64,000 nt of DNA from Nothopassalora personata (lineage: Eukaryota > Ascomycota > Dothideomycetes > Mycosphaerellales > Mycosphaerellaceae), in assembly GCA_033816765.1 (NCBI GenBank), contig CM066291.1, positions 5,456,001 through 5,520,000 of the forward strand. Reading direction: 5' to 3'. Positions 20,426-30,241 of the stretch are shown here, piece by piece. The translations under genes were made by a program, and so were the position numbers. The notes below the pieces were generated by a model. That model saw nothing but the letters and a program-made list of their open reading frames with translations. It did not search any database and was not told where the DNA came from. The first letter of the stretch is position 1; the number at the start of each line of letters is the position of its first letter.

Positions 20426-21699
20426 TTTAGCTCGTTAAGAAGACGCTCGCGTATTCTCTCGTCGGCTTCGATGTTAGCCTAGAGCCTATCGCGGGTACGA
20501 TCGAGACTCTACTATAATATAGAGACGTAAGGACGACCGCGGCGAGTGTACTCGGAATAGGCGGAGGATAGCTTACTCGACATAACGAGGTAGAGGAGAC
20601 CCTTCTAAGTATAGCGTTCGTAGGAGAATTCGGTAGGGAATTGCTAGCGTTTAATTTCTTTTATACGGCGTAAGCGATTCTCGTAAACCTTAGAGAGAGA
20701 AGAAGAAGATTTATTATACGATAGGAATTAGATAACGAAGTAGTAAATATTAAGTAAGCTTCGGGACGAAGCTAGACTAGGAGAGGGATAGTGTTACGGA
20801 ACGATCTAGCGGGACGAGAGAACTAATAGGACAGTACCGGGGAATAACGGGATTACGGTTATAAGGGTAATCCGGTTAGTTACGTAACGCGATTATATAC
20901 TTACGGGTAATTAGGCGAGTATATAATTACCGACTTACGAGTAATCTAGCGAGTACGCTAAGACATAGTATTATATAGACGACGCTTCTTTACGAGTAGA
21001 TAGGAGCCTCGTACTTAACTCATTTTAAGTATACACTATATACTATTTAGGACTACTACCTTCTTAACGAGTTTAAGACATCTCTATAAAGATCTAAGCC
21101 CGGTTAGGATAACGTATAGCGGTTCCTAATAATAAGCTAGGCCTATAGCTTATACGTCCTTATACTATACCGTCCTTCCTCTTTATAAAGGCTACTAAAG
21201 ATAATATACCTATTCTTCTAAGTAAATTAAGCCTACGAGAGCGAGATCTTAAGGACATATTAATACTGTATACTAAGGGTATCTAGAACGCGAAGGATAG
21301 GCGAGAAGTACTAGTTAACGTTACGTATTAGGTTAACTAAGGTCGCGGAGCCTTAAACAATCTATATAGACGAGGAGTAGTAGAGGACTCGTCGAGTAGC
21401 GACGAGTCCTTAGCTAGTCTTAGCGAACTTATAAAGGACGTAGACCGCCGACGCGAGCGTAAGCTTAAGGACTAGCGAGTAAGTATAGTAGCGAGTACTA
21501 TAGTACGTCTAGCGGATTAGAGTATTGCTCGCTAGACTACTATAGCGAGTTAGGCTACTTCTCGTTTAGCGAGTATAGTAAGCTAGAGCGAGAAGCGTCT
21601 AGCGAGTCGTAGCTTACCGTATCGATATACTATAACTCTAATCGCCGAGTCTCTAGAGTATATTAATCTTATAGCTAGTAGCCCTTAATCCTCTTCGTC
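20426..21699 (+). pseudogene. RIP-mutated coding relic, plus strand, family unknown (left part)
   Basis: One plus-strand frame reads as plausible protein (for example EFGRELLAFNFFYTA near 20,630 and SSSSDESLASLSELI near 21,395). The stops fall at former Gln codons. It is probably a transposon protein, but no domain is recognised. A younger insertion at 21,715 interrupts the relic. Confidence 0.45.
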
Positions 21700-21714
21700 T
21701 CCGTAGCTAACGGG

Positions 21715-22482
21715 TCGTCCTATAGAGAGCGCCTTCACGCGGCGGACGACGTAAGTATCTTCGTTACGACGAAGAGAAACTAAGACTCTCTCTCTCGAAA
21801 AATACAAGCCTACTCGACTCGAAACAAGAAAAGACAGGTCGGACGAACCGAACGAACGAGATACGCTCAAAATCTACAAACAAGAACTCCTGAACTGCGA
21901 GAAGGGAAAGCGACGTACATAGCGTACACGTCGCTCGAACAACGAAGGCGCTGTCTACCTGTCGTCCCGGCAAACCACGTAAACTGCCGGCTGGAACCAA
22001 GAGAGGCGTTTAGGGGCGCAAACCACGTATACTGCACGGCTGGAACCAAGAGAGGCCGAGGGGGGGACGACAGCGAGGCCACTGCGACCGAGGAGCTACA
22101 CTCGAGACCGGAGAACGCGACTGGATTGAAACAGAGGCAACGGGTGTTTCTTGGGATTTTGCTCGGTGCGTACGGGTACGGCCGGCTTGGCTTTTTAAAA
22201 CAAGAACGAGACACGGGCGCAAAACTTGTCTCGCCCGGGGCAAGGCGACAAACCGCAATTCTCGACAAGACACGACTACCGGGTACGCGCGTACTACGCC
22301 GCAATATATTCGATTTACGGTTCGAATAGCGAGCGTTGCTCGCATCTTTTAAGGAGTTTTTACGTCCGGGGTACGACGGGGCTTTTCTCCTTCTCTCAAA
22401 TCTCAAATTTTGGTCTCGTTCTCGAGACCCGTGTTGCATAGTCTTTGACTCAAATAGCACGTTAATGGAATAATCAATCAAA
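21715..22482 (+). mobile_element. 768-bp non-LTR element sharing the LINE 3' tail (SINE-like or truncated relative)
   Basis: It is flanked by a perfect 15-bp target duplication TCCGTAGCTAACGGG (21700-21714 and 22483-22497). Its last ~56 bp (22427-22482) closely match the LINE 3' end (12151-12206): GTGTTGCATAGTCT, then TAGCACGTTAATGGAA, then an (AATC)-type tail. The remainder is unrelated to that LINE and shows no RT or endonuclease. CpA and TpG are normal, so it is not RIP-mutated. It was most likely mobilised in trans by the LINE machinery. Clear RNA polymerase III A/B boxes were not found. Confidence 0.75.
21970..22057. repeat. Two 39-bp direct repeats in the SINE-like element
   Basis: GCAAACCACGTAAACTGC... 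begins at 21970 and a near copy begins at 22018, a period of 48 bp. Both end in GGCTGGAACCAAGAGAGGC. Confidence 0.85.
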
Positions 22483-22497
22483 TCCGTAGCTAACGGG

Positions 22498-23000
22498 GTT
22501 TAGAGCCCCCTCTCGATAGTAGAATTTAGTGTTTATAGGAAAAGGTTTAGGTAATAAGCTAGTAAGTACGTTAGCTAGCGAAGCATCGGTTAAGAAGGTA
22601 AAGGAAGAGCGTACGAGTCTAGCTACGAGTTAAATTAGAGAGATTAAGAAGGAGTCCTTAAGCGAGACTATAGTAGTAACTAGTGCCTTAAGCGAGTTAG
22701 TAGTAACTAGTACCTTTAGCGAGTCTATAGTAGTAACTAGTACCTTAAGCGAGTCTATAGTAGTAACTAGTACTTCGATAATTATATAGCTAGACTCGTA
22801 GCTAGACTCGTAGCTATTGCTTTAGAGTCTACCTAACGATAACTAGCGTATAAAGGCACCGAGAAATAGGCTTATTATCGAGCTATCTACGAGGTAGCTA
22901 AGACCGAAAAAGTAGAGGGAAGTATAGACTCGTAGTATATAGATAGGAGGTAGACTACTTAATATTTAACTATATTATTACTAAGAGCGAAATATAGCGA
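22498..23000 (+). pseudogene. RIP-mutated coding relic, right part, with 10-residue repeats
   Basis: This continues the relic of 20,426-21,699 past the insertion. At 22,656-22,773 a unit of about 30 bp is repeated four times, giving in-frame repeats of the type LSESIVVTST. The function is unknown. Confidence 0.45.
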
Positions 23001-24080
23001 CTAACTCGCTACCTAGTAGACGGCTAATAAATTTAATTAAGCGGCTAATAGTACCCTCTAATTGCTAAATACGATCCTCCGCCGCGGCTAAGTAAGTCGA
23101 TGTATTATTAGTAGGGCGAGTACTAGACTCGCTAGCCTTACTAACCTCGCTAGCCTCGCTAGCCTCGCTAGAAGTAGTTAAAACACCCTCGAAAGCCTTA
23201 AATAAACTATTATTAGACTCGCTAGACTCGCTAGGCTCCTTAACTAACTTACGAGAGTTATAGCGAGCCTTTACGTAACGCTTATAATACGCGTAAGTCT
23301 TATCGGCATTAGTAGTAAAGACTATATAGCGTATACTAGCTCTCTTATACGTATCGTAGTCCGTCTAAGCCGGCTTACCTATTAATACGAGTTAGTACAT
23401 ATAGTATAGCGAGTCTACTATAAGATATATACCCTCTTTAGTCTCTATAATACGGCTAGCCTAGTCGAACTTATATAAATTATTCTTCGTAACCTTTATA
23501 CTACCCTTATCTATCTTCTACGAGTCTCCTAGCTATTATGCCTATGTCGACTCGCTTACGTAGTAGAAATCGTCGGTATCGGCGGTACGAGGGCGTCGGT
23601 ATATACTATAGGTTTATTAGTCTACCTACGTACACCTAACGAGTTGGAATCGCACTTACGCTATCGTAAGCTATAGTAATAACCGCGTTTATAAGGGTAA
23701 GCGCGGATTAGGTATACTATCGCTGTCGCTATCGCTATCGTTATTATTATTCTAAGGCTAATATCGCTAAGTAAGTCGTCTATAGTTAGATTTATATATA
23801 TTAATAAGTATAGAGTCGAAGAAATAGTAATAGTAGTAGAAGTTAATATACCCGCCGCTATAATATAATAATAGTAAGTAAGGTAAGCTCCTTAATACTT
23901 GATATCTACTATTATTAAGGAGCCTAACTTACCTACGTAGTAGGAGGAATAGGCTACCGCCGCGACTCGCTACGATTATAGGCGACAACAGCGAGTCGCA
24001 GCAGTATTGCTATTATTGTGCTATTGTTGATGCTATTGTTGAGGAAGAGCGAGTACAGCGAGTAAGGATTTCGAATAAGC
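23001..24080. other. RIP-mutated repeat DNA, unassigned
   Basis: TpA-rich, CpA-poor sequence. A minus-strand frame with Ser/Glu-rich repeats (CTCGCTAGC units near 23,120-23,170) can be read to about 23,720 but has stops and no recognised domain. An imperfect 24-bp hairpin lies at 23,874-23,936. RIP character fades near 24,080, which marks the edge of the repeat block. Confidence 0.6.
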
Positions 24081-24359
24081 GTAATTGCCGGTTTTGTAAG
24101 CCTAGGCCACTGCCCTCGGCTCGCCTTGGCTTGCCCGTTCACCGAGAAGAGCAGCAGCATCGAACACTTTCAGCCTTGAGAGCAGGACATGATACATCGA
24201 TTGCATACATAAGAAACCATCGCTATACAAGCACGAACAATTCTTCAGACATGAATGCTCATCGCTCCTCTCGTCTTGTGATCCAACATCCCTCCTTCTC
24301 ATCACAGCTCTGCCACAGAGTCGTCTTCAATCATAATCCCTCGTCCTGCGGCCCCACCT

Positions 24360-27326
24360 TTATCTCAGGCCTTGCATATGCTCAACAGCATCCTGCCAGC
24401 CCTGCTCATAACCCTTCGCATACGCACCACCAATCCTCTTACCGTCGATGTTGTGTGTAGTAAAGCCCGAGATCGACGGATTATTATTGGCGGGCCCAGG
24501 CGTCGACGAGGTATTGTTATGGCCCGTCAAACCGCTTCTTACGCCGCTTCCGAATGTGTTGCCGCGAGTGTTGTTGTCGTAAGTGGACTGGTTGCCGAAT
24601 ACAGACGAGTCATTGTAGTTCTGACCCGTTCGGGAGTCATTGTAGTTCTGGCCAGTCCTTGAAGAGTCTACAAATCTGTTGTCAGACCTCGAAGAATCGT
24701 AACCCGGCTGCTGACTATAGTTTGTACCGGTGACCGGATCATCTGGACGATCGGCTCTGCCAGGCAGAAGCTTGTCCTTCAGCTTCTCCATGCCCGTGCG
24801 GTTGTCGTGGTACTGACCAGATCTGCCGTCATAATAGTCGTTTCGGTTGTTGAAAATGTTCCCAGACCTATCGTTGTCGTAATGGCCCGATCGTGTGTCA
24901 TCGTAGTCACCACGACGGTTGTTGTTGTAGCCTAGGCCACGCTCTCGATCATTGATGTTGTTCCCAAGTCCGCGCTCTCGATCGTTCAGATTGTTGCCCA
25001 GTCTACGCTCTCGGTCGCTATAATTGTTTCCGAGTCCACGCTCTTGCCCATGATGATGTCCAGCCGCTGGTCCCAAAGCACCAGCGCCTCCAGCCGATGC
25101 AGCATCACGTCCATAATTGTGCTCTTGGTTGTGCATATTATTGTTGTGTCCGAGGACAGAGCCGGTAGCGGCGGCGCCAGTGTGGTCTCGGGAGCCAAGG
25201 TGCGCGCCAGTGTGGTCCCTTGAATCAGTGTGAATGCCTGTATTGTAATGTGAGCCAAGGTGCGAGCCAGTGTCGTGATGAAAGCGGAGATGAGAATCAA
25301 CATGATCCCTTGTGCTCAGGTGTTGGCTTAATGGCTCCTGGTACCTGTCAATCAAGTCAGGGTTGCCTCTGACAGGCGTCTCTGCCTCGTGGCGGTTCAT
25401 GTAAGAGACATTCTGACCAAAGCCAGTTGGTCCCGCCCCGATTGTGGTGTGTGGATGATGGCCCGAGGTAGGCGATGAGATGGAGTGGCGTTCGTTGCCG
25501 GTACGGTCATAGGATGAGCGGTTGTTATCATGCGTGTTCCTGTTCGTCTCGTTATAGTTCTGGCCCGTGTATGGATCGTCTGGGCGATCAGTCCTGCCAG
25601 GGAGCAGTTTGTCCTTGATCTTCTCCATGCCGGAGCGATCATCGACGTAGTCGTCTCGGTCATTGTAGTTCCTGTTGTCTTTACGCTCATAGTCACGATC
25701 GTCATTGTAGTGACGACCAGCTCCAAGTCCAGCGGCTCCGGCGCCAGCGGCAAGTGCTGCATCTCTGCCGTAGTGATGTTGGTCGTGTCGACCATTATCA
25801 TCATTGTACACATTTGAGCCTTCTCCAACACCTCCAACCTTGTGGCCACCGGCAGTAGGGATGGCTGCGGGATTCTCGAGGTGAGAGTGTGGGCCGCTTC
25901 TCAGGTTGAGGTCACTCATGCCGTTTGTGACACCTCCATCCCTACTGCGGCGAATAGAACTATCGACATCATGTGATCGGCTGCCGGTGTCCCCCGCCTC
26001 ACGGCGTCCTTGCGAAGCACCATATGTGTCGTTGTCCCAACGCTGATCGGCTGCAGTCTCTTGACCACGGGAGCTGTAGGGATCGAAAGGTTCACGTGGA
26101 GAGTTGTGCTGGGTATCACGAAGTCGCTCTCCACCTGGGTACTGTCCGCGGCCGCCTTGTACAGACCCGTACTCGTCGTGCACTCCAGCTCCAGATCCAT
26201 AAGTGCTCGTGCGATTGTGGTTCGAGCCGCTCTGTTGGCTGAAGTTCTGACCAGTGACTGGATCATCTGGTCGGTCTGTACGAGACGGGACGACCTTGTC
26301 CTTGATCTTCTCCATGGTCGTTCGGTTGTCCACATAGTCGTCACGGTTGTCGTTGGTACCACGGCTTCCATAGCCATCGCGATTCAGGTGAGACCCTTGG
26401 CCAGTGTGGCTGCTGTTCAATGCTGATCCTGCTGGAGCAGCACCTCCTGCAAAGTCCCGGTCATCACGTCCATATGTATTCGACACGTTGCGGTTGTGAC
26501 CCGTCAGACCACCTGATGTCGTGTTCGAGAGCCCACTGTGGTTGCTTCCAGTGACCCCAGTTGATGTTGTGTTCGACAGCCCATGGTTGTTACCCGTCAA
26601 ACCAGTTGACAAAGAATGGGACAGGCCATGATTGCCATGGTTGGTGCCTGTCACGTTGCTTGATGTGGAGTGCGAGAGTGGGTGATTGCTGCCAGTGATT
26701 CCACTCAAAGTCGTGTTCGAAAGGGGAGTCGGCGAGTTACCGACGTGGGTCCCAGTGAGCCCACTGCCGTTCGTGTTGCGTGTGCTAGTCAACTCGGAAG
26801 TGGTGTTGCTGTGGTTCCCTGTCAGCCCAGTGGAATTGCGAGTGTTTGTCAAGCCACTGTTCGCATTGTGTGTAGTTGACAGAGGAGAATTTCCATGTGC
26901 TCCTAGCAATCCTCCAGTAGTAGTGGTAACATGTGGTCCAGTAGTCGTCGTCGTAATCGACGTCCTTGCTCCTGGCAAATTTGACGTGACATGGGAATGT
27001 CTCTCAATGTGGCTGCCGGTCGTGTGACTAGTCGTATTTGATGGAAAGCTGCCTGGCATATCTGAAGCACCTACTGCAGTGCCCCCGGTAATACCGCTGC
27101 CATTCTTGCTGGTCCCAATTGGGTGTCGCACACTACTGCTCTGAGCCAGCCCAATGTTGCTGTTTCCAGTCGAAGTGACCCCAGAGCGTCCAGCAGTAGT
27201 AGAGCCACGGTTTCCAGTCAAGCCCTGAACATGCTCCGCCTCATGGCTGTCAATGGTATGAGCTTGCTCATCATGTTTGCTCGAGCCACTGAGTTTATCC
27301 TCAATCTTTCGCATAATACCCGCCAT
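24360..27326 (-). CDS. Dehydrin-like, repeat-rich hydrophilic protein
   Basis: A single exon, ATG 27326, 988 aa. The sequence is very rich in Gly, Ser, Thr, Asn, His and Asp and lacks long hydrophobic stretches, so it should be largely disordered. The N-terminal half carries degenerate repeats of the type GLTGxNHGLSNTTS. A motif of the form GMEKIKDKLLPG followed by RTDRPDDPxTGQNY occurs three times (residues ~334, ~562, ~842), and MRKIEDKLSG stands at the N-terminus. These resemble the K-segment of plant group-2 LEA proteins (dehydrins). Fungal dehydrin-like proteins are linked to tolerance of drying, osmotic and oxidative stress; that role here is inferred from the motif. The C-terminus (AYAKGYEQGWQDAVEHM) may be a small conserved helix. 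Confidence 0.75.
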   Translation of the reverse strand: MAGIMRKIEDKLSGSSKHDEQAHTIDSHEAEHVQGLTGNRGSTTAGRSGVTSTGNSNIGLAQSSSVRHPIGTSKNGSGITGGTAVGASDMPGSFPSNTTSHTTGSHIERHSHVTSNLPGARTSITTTTTGPHVTTTTGGLLGAHGNSPLSTTHNANSGLTNTRNSTGLTGNHSNTTSELTSTRNTNGSGLTGTHVGNSPTPLSNTTLSGITGSNHPLSHSTSSNVTGTNHGNHGLSHSLSTGLTGNNHGLSNTTSTGVTGSNHSGLSNTTSGGLTGHNRNVSNTYGRDDRDFAGGAAPAGSALNSSHTGQGSHLNRDGYGSRGTNDNRDDYVDNRTTMEKIKDKVVPSRTDRPDDPVTGQNFSQQSGSNHNRTSTYGSGAGVHDEYGSVQGGRGQYPGGERLRDTQHNSPREPFDPYSSRGQETAADQRWDNDTYGASQGRREAGDTGSRSHDVDSSIRRSRDGGVTNGMSDLNLRSGPHSHLENPAAIPTAGGHKVGGVGEGSNVYNDDNGRHDQHHYGRDAALAAGAGAAGLGAGRHYNDDRDYERKDNRNYNDRDDYVDDRSGMEKIKDKLLPGRTDRPDDPYTGQNYNETNRNTHDNNRSSYDRTGNERHSISSPTSGHHPHTTIGAGPTGFGQNVSYMNRHEAETPVRGNPDLIDRYQEPLSQHLSTRDHVDSHLRFHHDTGSHLGSHYNTGIHTDSRDHTGAHLGSRDHTGAAATGSVLGHNNNMHNQEHNYGRDAASAGGAGALGPAAGHHHGQERGLGNNYSDRERRLGNNLNDRERGLGNNINDRERGLGYNNNRRGDYDDTRSGHYDNDRSGNIFNNRNDYYDGRSGQYHDNRTGMEKLKDKLLPGRADRPDDPVTGTNYSQQPGYDSSRSDNRFVDSSRTGQNYNDSRTGQNYNDSSVFGNQSTYDNNTRGNTFGSGVRSGLTGHNNTSSTPGPANNNPSISGFTTHNIDGKRIGGAYAKGYEQGWQDAVEHMQGLR

Positions 27327-27934
27327 ACTTGCTACTCTGACAGATGAATCGTAGTCTGTGCGAGGGATCCCTTCGGTGGGGGGGGGACATCAATAATATG
27401 GCTCGTCTGTGGCACAGACGAGAGCCATATCGCCGAAGTACGTCATGACTTAGCTATCACAGGAGCACATTCAAGCAGACTGCCACATTCAGCGACGGCA
27501 CTGACGAGAGCATGCCAACTTCTGTGGCGCAAGAACTTGGTGTATGCGAGAGATGGAGGCCGATCGATCTTGGGAAGATCTGCTGATCAGCCGAGAGCGT
27601 ATCGGTGCCACCTTCCACCTGCGCCACAGCGAATCGCAGTCGCCACAGGCAAGTCTTGTGCGATATCACAGATATTATTGTGGCTGGACAGCGCACGTGG
27701 TGGATGACAGCGGCATTCAAGACGTCGTCGCAATGTGCTGTCAACTGTTGTTGGAGACGTGCAGTGCTTGCGTCACCCACGTTCCCAGGAATGGGACTGA
27801 GGCGTGAAGCTTCCAAACCTCCAGCCGAGAACACGCGGGGAACCCCCCAGGCGATTGGAGCATTTGGCACCATCTGTGATTCTATGGTGGTCGGTGATGA
27901 GGCTGACGCTCAATGATCAACCTGAGGAAACAGG

Positions 27935-27969
<35 letters not shown>

Positions 27970-28624
27970 TTCACTGCCTTGTTCGAGCACACACCGCCAC
28001 AGCGCCGCCACGTCTTCCCCCCCAATGGCACCTACTGTAAATGAGATACGCGCAGCTGCTCCAGAAATTCTCTGCTCTTCAACATCTTGGTTGGCATGTG
28101 TTATATACATTTTACGGCATTCTGCTGCCAGAGCCTCTGCGCATCGGCGCACAGCTCAATAATCAATATCTAATATATCTGTGCTCGCCGGCAATACCCA
28201 TACTGGTACCTAATGAACGCATCAGTGTGATCTGTCCCGCAACGACGCCTCGCGTCGTCGTAGAACAGCTGCGACCGTAGCGCCATGCACCACTCAACTT
28301 CGCAGATTGGGTATCCGGGGAAGACACAAAACAAGCCTCCCAAGGCGTTCCTGGAAGATAATGCGCAAAGGCTGGCGATCCGATCACTCTATACATTTCG
28401 CTGCCGGCCAGCCTTTCTTTGTCGCTTTTGAATCCTGTTTATCCATTGTTGCGCCGCGCTGATTCTCCGGGTCCAGTTCGTTTCGAACTCTTTTGTACAA
28501 CAATAGAATAGAGGTCATCTGGGTCGTGAAAGTCGTCATCGTGGCATCGTTGTCGTGGATGTGATGATACGAAACACAGCAAAGAACGGGTAGCATTCCG
28601 AGAAAGTGCCGGTCAGGGGACCCT
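27327..28624. other. Intergenic region upstream of the dehydrin-like gene
   Basis: No convincing gene is seen. Several short overlapping frames on both strands do not resemble proteins. It contains a G-run at 27,379-27,387 and the GT microsatellite. Confidence 0.6.
27935..27968. repeat. (GT)n microsatellite
   Basis: An uninterrupted GT dinucleotide run of about 34 bp. It creates spurious frames on both strands. Confidence 0.95.
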
Positions 28625-30241
28625 TCACCTCCGCACGCTGACGTTTGAACGTCGCCCTAGTAACGATGCGGGATCTGTAAAGAGCTTGAGGATTGTTGAA
28701 CTTTTCCTTGTGGGCAAATGATCGTGCTGGATCTTGGCGTAGGTCACCATGGGACCGACAATGTCCTTGTCCTCAACAGCGGGATACTTGCCAGGCTGCT
28801 GAGGATCGTTGAGGGATGGCAGCTTCGCTATGGGCATCGTCTCCGCGAGAGGCTGGAAGGTCGGGCTATCGCCTGTTGCTTGAGCTTCAGCATTCGCCAT
28901 CTCGTGATTTGCGCGCCATGCCGCATCGATCTCAGCCCACTTCTGCTCAGTAAGCTTGAACGTCTGAGAGGTGGGTCCGTAGTCGTTGCGAACACGTCCG
29001 GCGCGTTGCATATATTGTTTGCGCGCATATTCCCAGTCTTCTGTCAATTGTTTGCACGTCTGTGCGTCGCAAACCTCTGGAAAATACGGAACAGGCTCAA
29101 TGTCGAAGTTTGCGTGTCCCAGCTTGGTCGCCCAAGGATCGGGGGATTCGATCTCTTCCGCAATGGTCAGAGGAGGTATCTCTATAGATGCATGCAGAGG
29201 TTGGGCTGAGCGGGCATTGCGGAGCGATGACATCGATGCCTTGGCAGACAGTGGTGGGGTAGGGAAGCCAGGAATCACTGGCGTACCAACGGGAGTGCTG
29301 AAGAGCGATGCCGCGGCGCTTTGAGTTGCGACAGAAGGAGACTGCAGTGGAGATTGCACGGCCTCGGAAGAGTCATTGTAGTAGTCGGCCATCATTGGTG
29401 GCAACAGAGGCGTCGATGCAAACTCGTGGTGTGATTCATCTTGTCCGGCGGGAACATCAATCTCCATTGGCCTTGGAGTCTTTGCCGATGAGACTGCTCT
29501 GGATCTTGGCGGACTGACGGAGCGAGGCGCATAATGGACAGCGGGCGGCGGCAAGGTCTGCATCAGCGTATTGCGAAGGTCAGGAGTCGCAGGGGCTGTG
29601 ACGGATCGTGTGGTGGGTAGCCTGAGTGAAGAAGGCCGCGAGCTTGGAGCACTTCTCAGGTTGGTGCTCGAGACGGAGAATGCAGATCGATGATCCGAGA
29701 GTCGCTTTCTGATAGATGGAAAGTGGCGACTGAGACGAGACGACAAGCTGTCAGTCGAGTATTCGCCTGATCTGCGACGCTTCGCAGAACGGCCGGGCAG
29801 TTGGCCGTCGCTGAAGTAATCATCGCCTGGACTCCATTCGGGAGTAGGCAACGGAATAGAGTGCTGCGACCCAGAATCTTGTCGATGTTCGCACCAAGGC
29901 GTGTCGCAAATGCATAGTGGCTCATCAGTCGATCGAAGGCCGTCGAAAGAGTCGTCGCGCTCAGATGGATCCTCAACCAGATCGCCGAGTGGTGACTTCG
30001 ATGTTGGTGTAGCAGCTGGAGAGTCTGGACTGGTGACAAGCGAAGAGCTGGAACTTGGCCATCGATTGTGACCACGGGCAGAAAATGTTGGCGTGATGGG
30101 TGAAGATGTCGTTGACGCAGCAGAGGACTCACGCGAATGCGTTGGCGAATTCTGATAGGGCGATCCCAAGTCGGCGGCCATGTTTTCGTGTCGCTTTGAA
30201 GTGTTGATGTGGGGGAAATTGAAAGAGCGCATCCTGTTCAT
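28625..30241 (-). CDS. Conserved fungal hypothetical protein, Ser/Pro-rich
   Basis: The frame is open from 30343, but that codon is TTG. I choose the first ATG at 30241 (538 aa); ATG 30181 is an alternative. The protein is disordered and Ser/Pro/Thr-rich with many SP/TP dipeptides, a basic stretch (RSAKRRRSGEYS) and a Cys/His cluster (CICDTPWCEH) near residue 110. The C-terminal 150 residues look folded and conserved: a predicted helical segment around LTEDWEYARKQYMQRAGRVR, then TFKLTEQKWAEIDAAWR. No catalytic domain is recognised. A signalling or scaffold role controlled by proline-directed phosphorylation is possible but not shown. Confidence 0.65.
   Translation of the reverse strand: MNRMRSFNFPHINTSKRHENMAADLGSPYQNSPTHSRESSAASTTSSPITPTFSARGHNRWPSSSSSLVTSPDSPAATPTSKSPLGDLVEDPSERDDSFDGLRSTDEPLCICDTPWCEHRQDSGSQHSIPLPTPEWSPGDDYFSDGQLPGRSAKRRRSGEYSTDSLSSRLSRHFPSIRKRLSDHRSAFSVSSTNLRSAPSSRPSSLRLPTTRSVTAPATPDLRNTLMQTLPPPAVHYAPRSVSPPRSRAVSSAKTPRPMEIDVPAGQDESHHEFASTPLLPPMMADYYNDSSEAVQSPLQSPSVATQSAAASLFSTPVGTPVIPGFPTPPLSAKASMSSLRNARSAQPLHASIEIPPLTIAEEIESPDPWATKLGHANFDIEPVPYFPEVCDAQTCKQLTEDWEYARKQYMQRAGRVRNDYGPTSQTFKLTEQKWAEIDAAWRANHEMANAEAQATGDSPTFQPLAETMPIAKLPSLNDPQQPGKYPAVEDKDIVGPMVTYAKIQHDHLPTRKSSTILKLFTDPASLLGRRSNVSVRR

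Noticed and set aside
22317..22330. GGTTCGAATAG as an RNA polymerase III B box in the SINE-like element
   Set aside because: The last positions do not fit the consensus, it lies near the 3' end, and no A box is found at the right distance.
27910..28162. Open frames across the (GT)n run, on both strands
   Set aside because: They are created by the dinucleotide repeat (VCVCVC and THTHTH) and have no other support.
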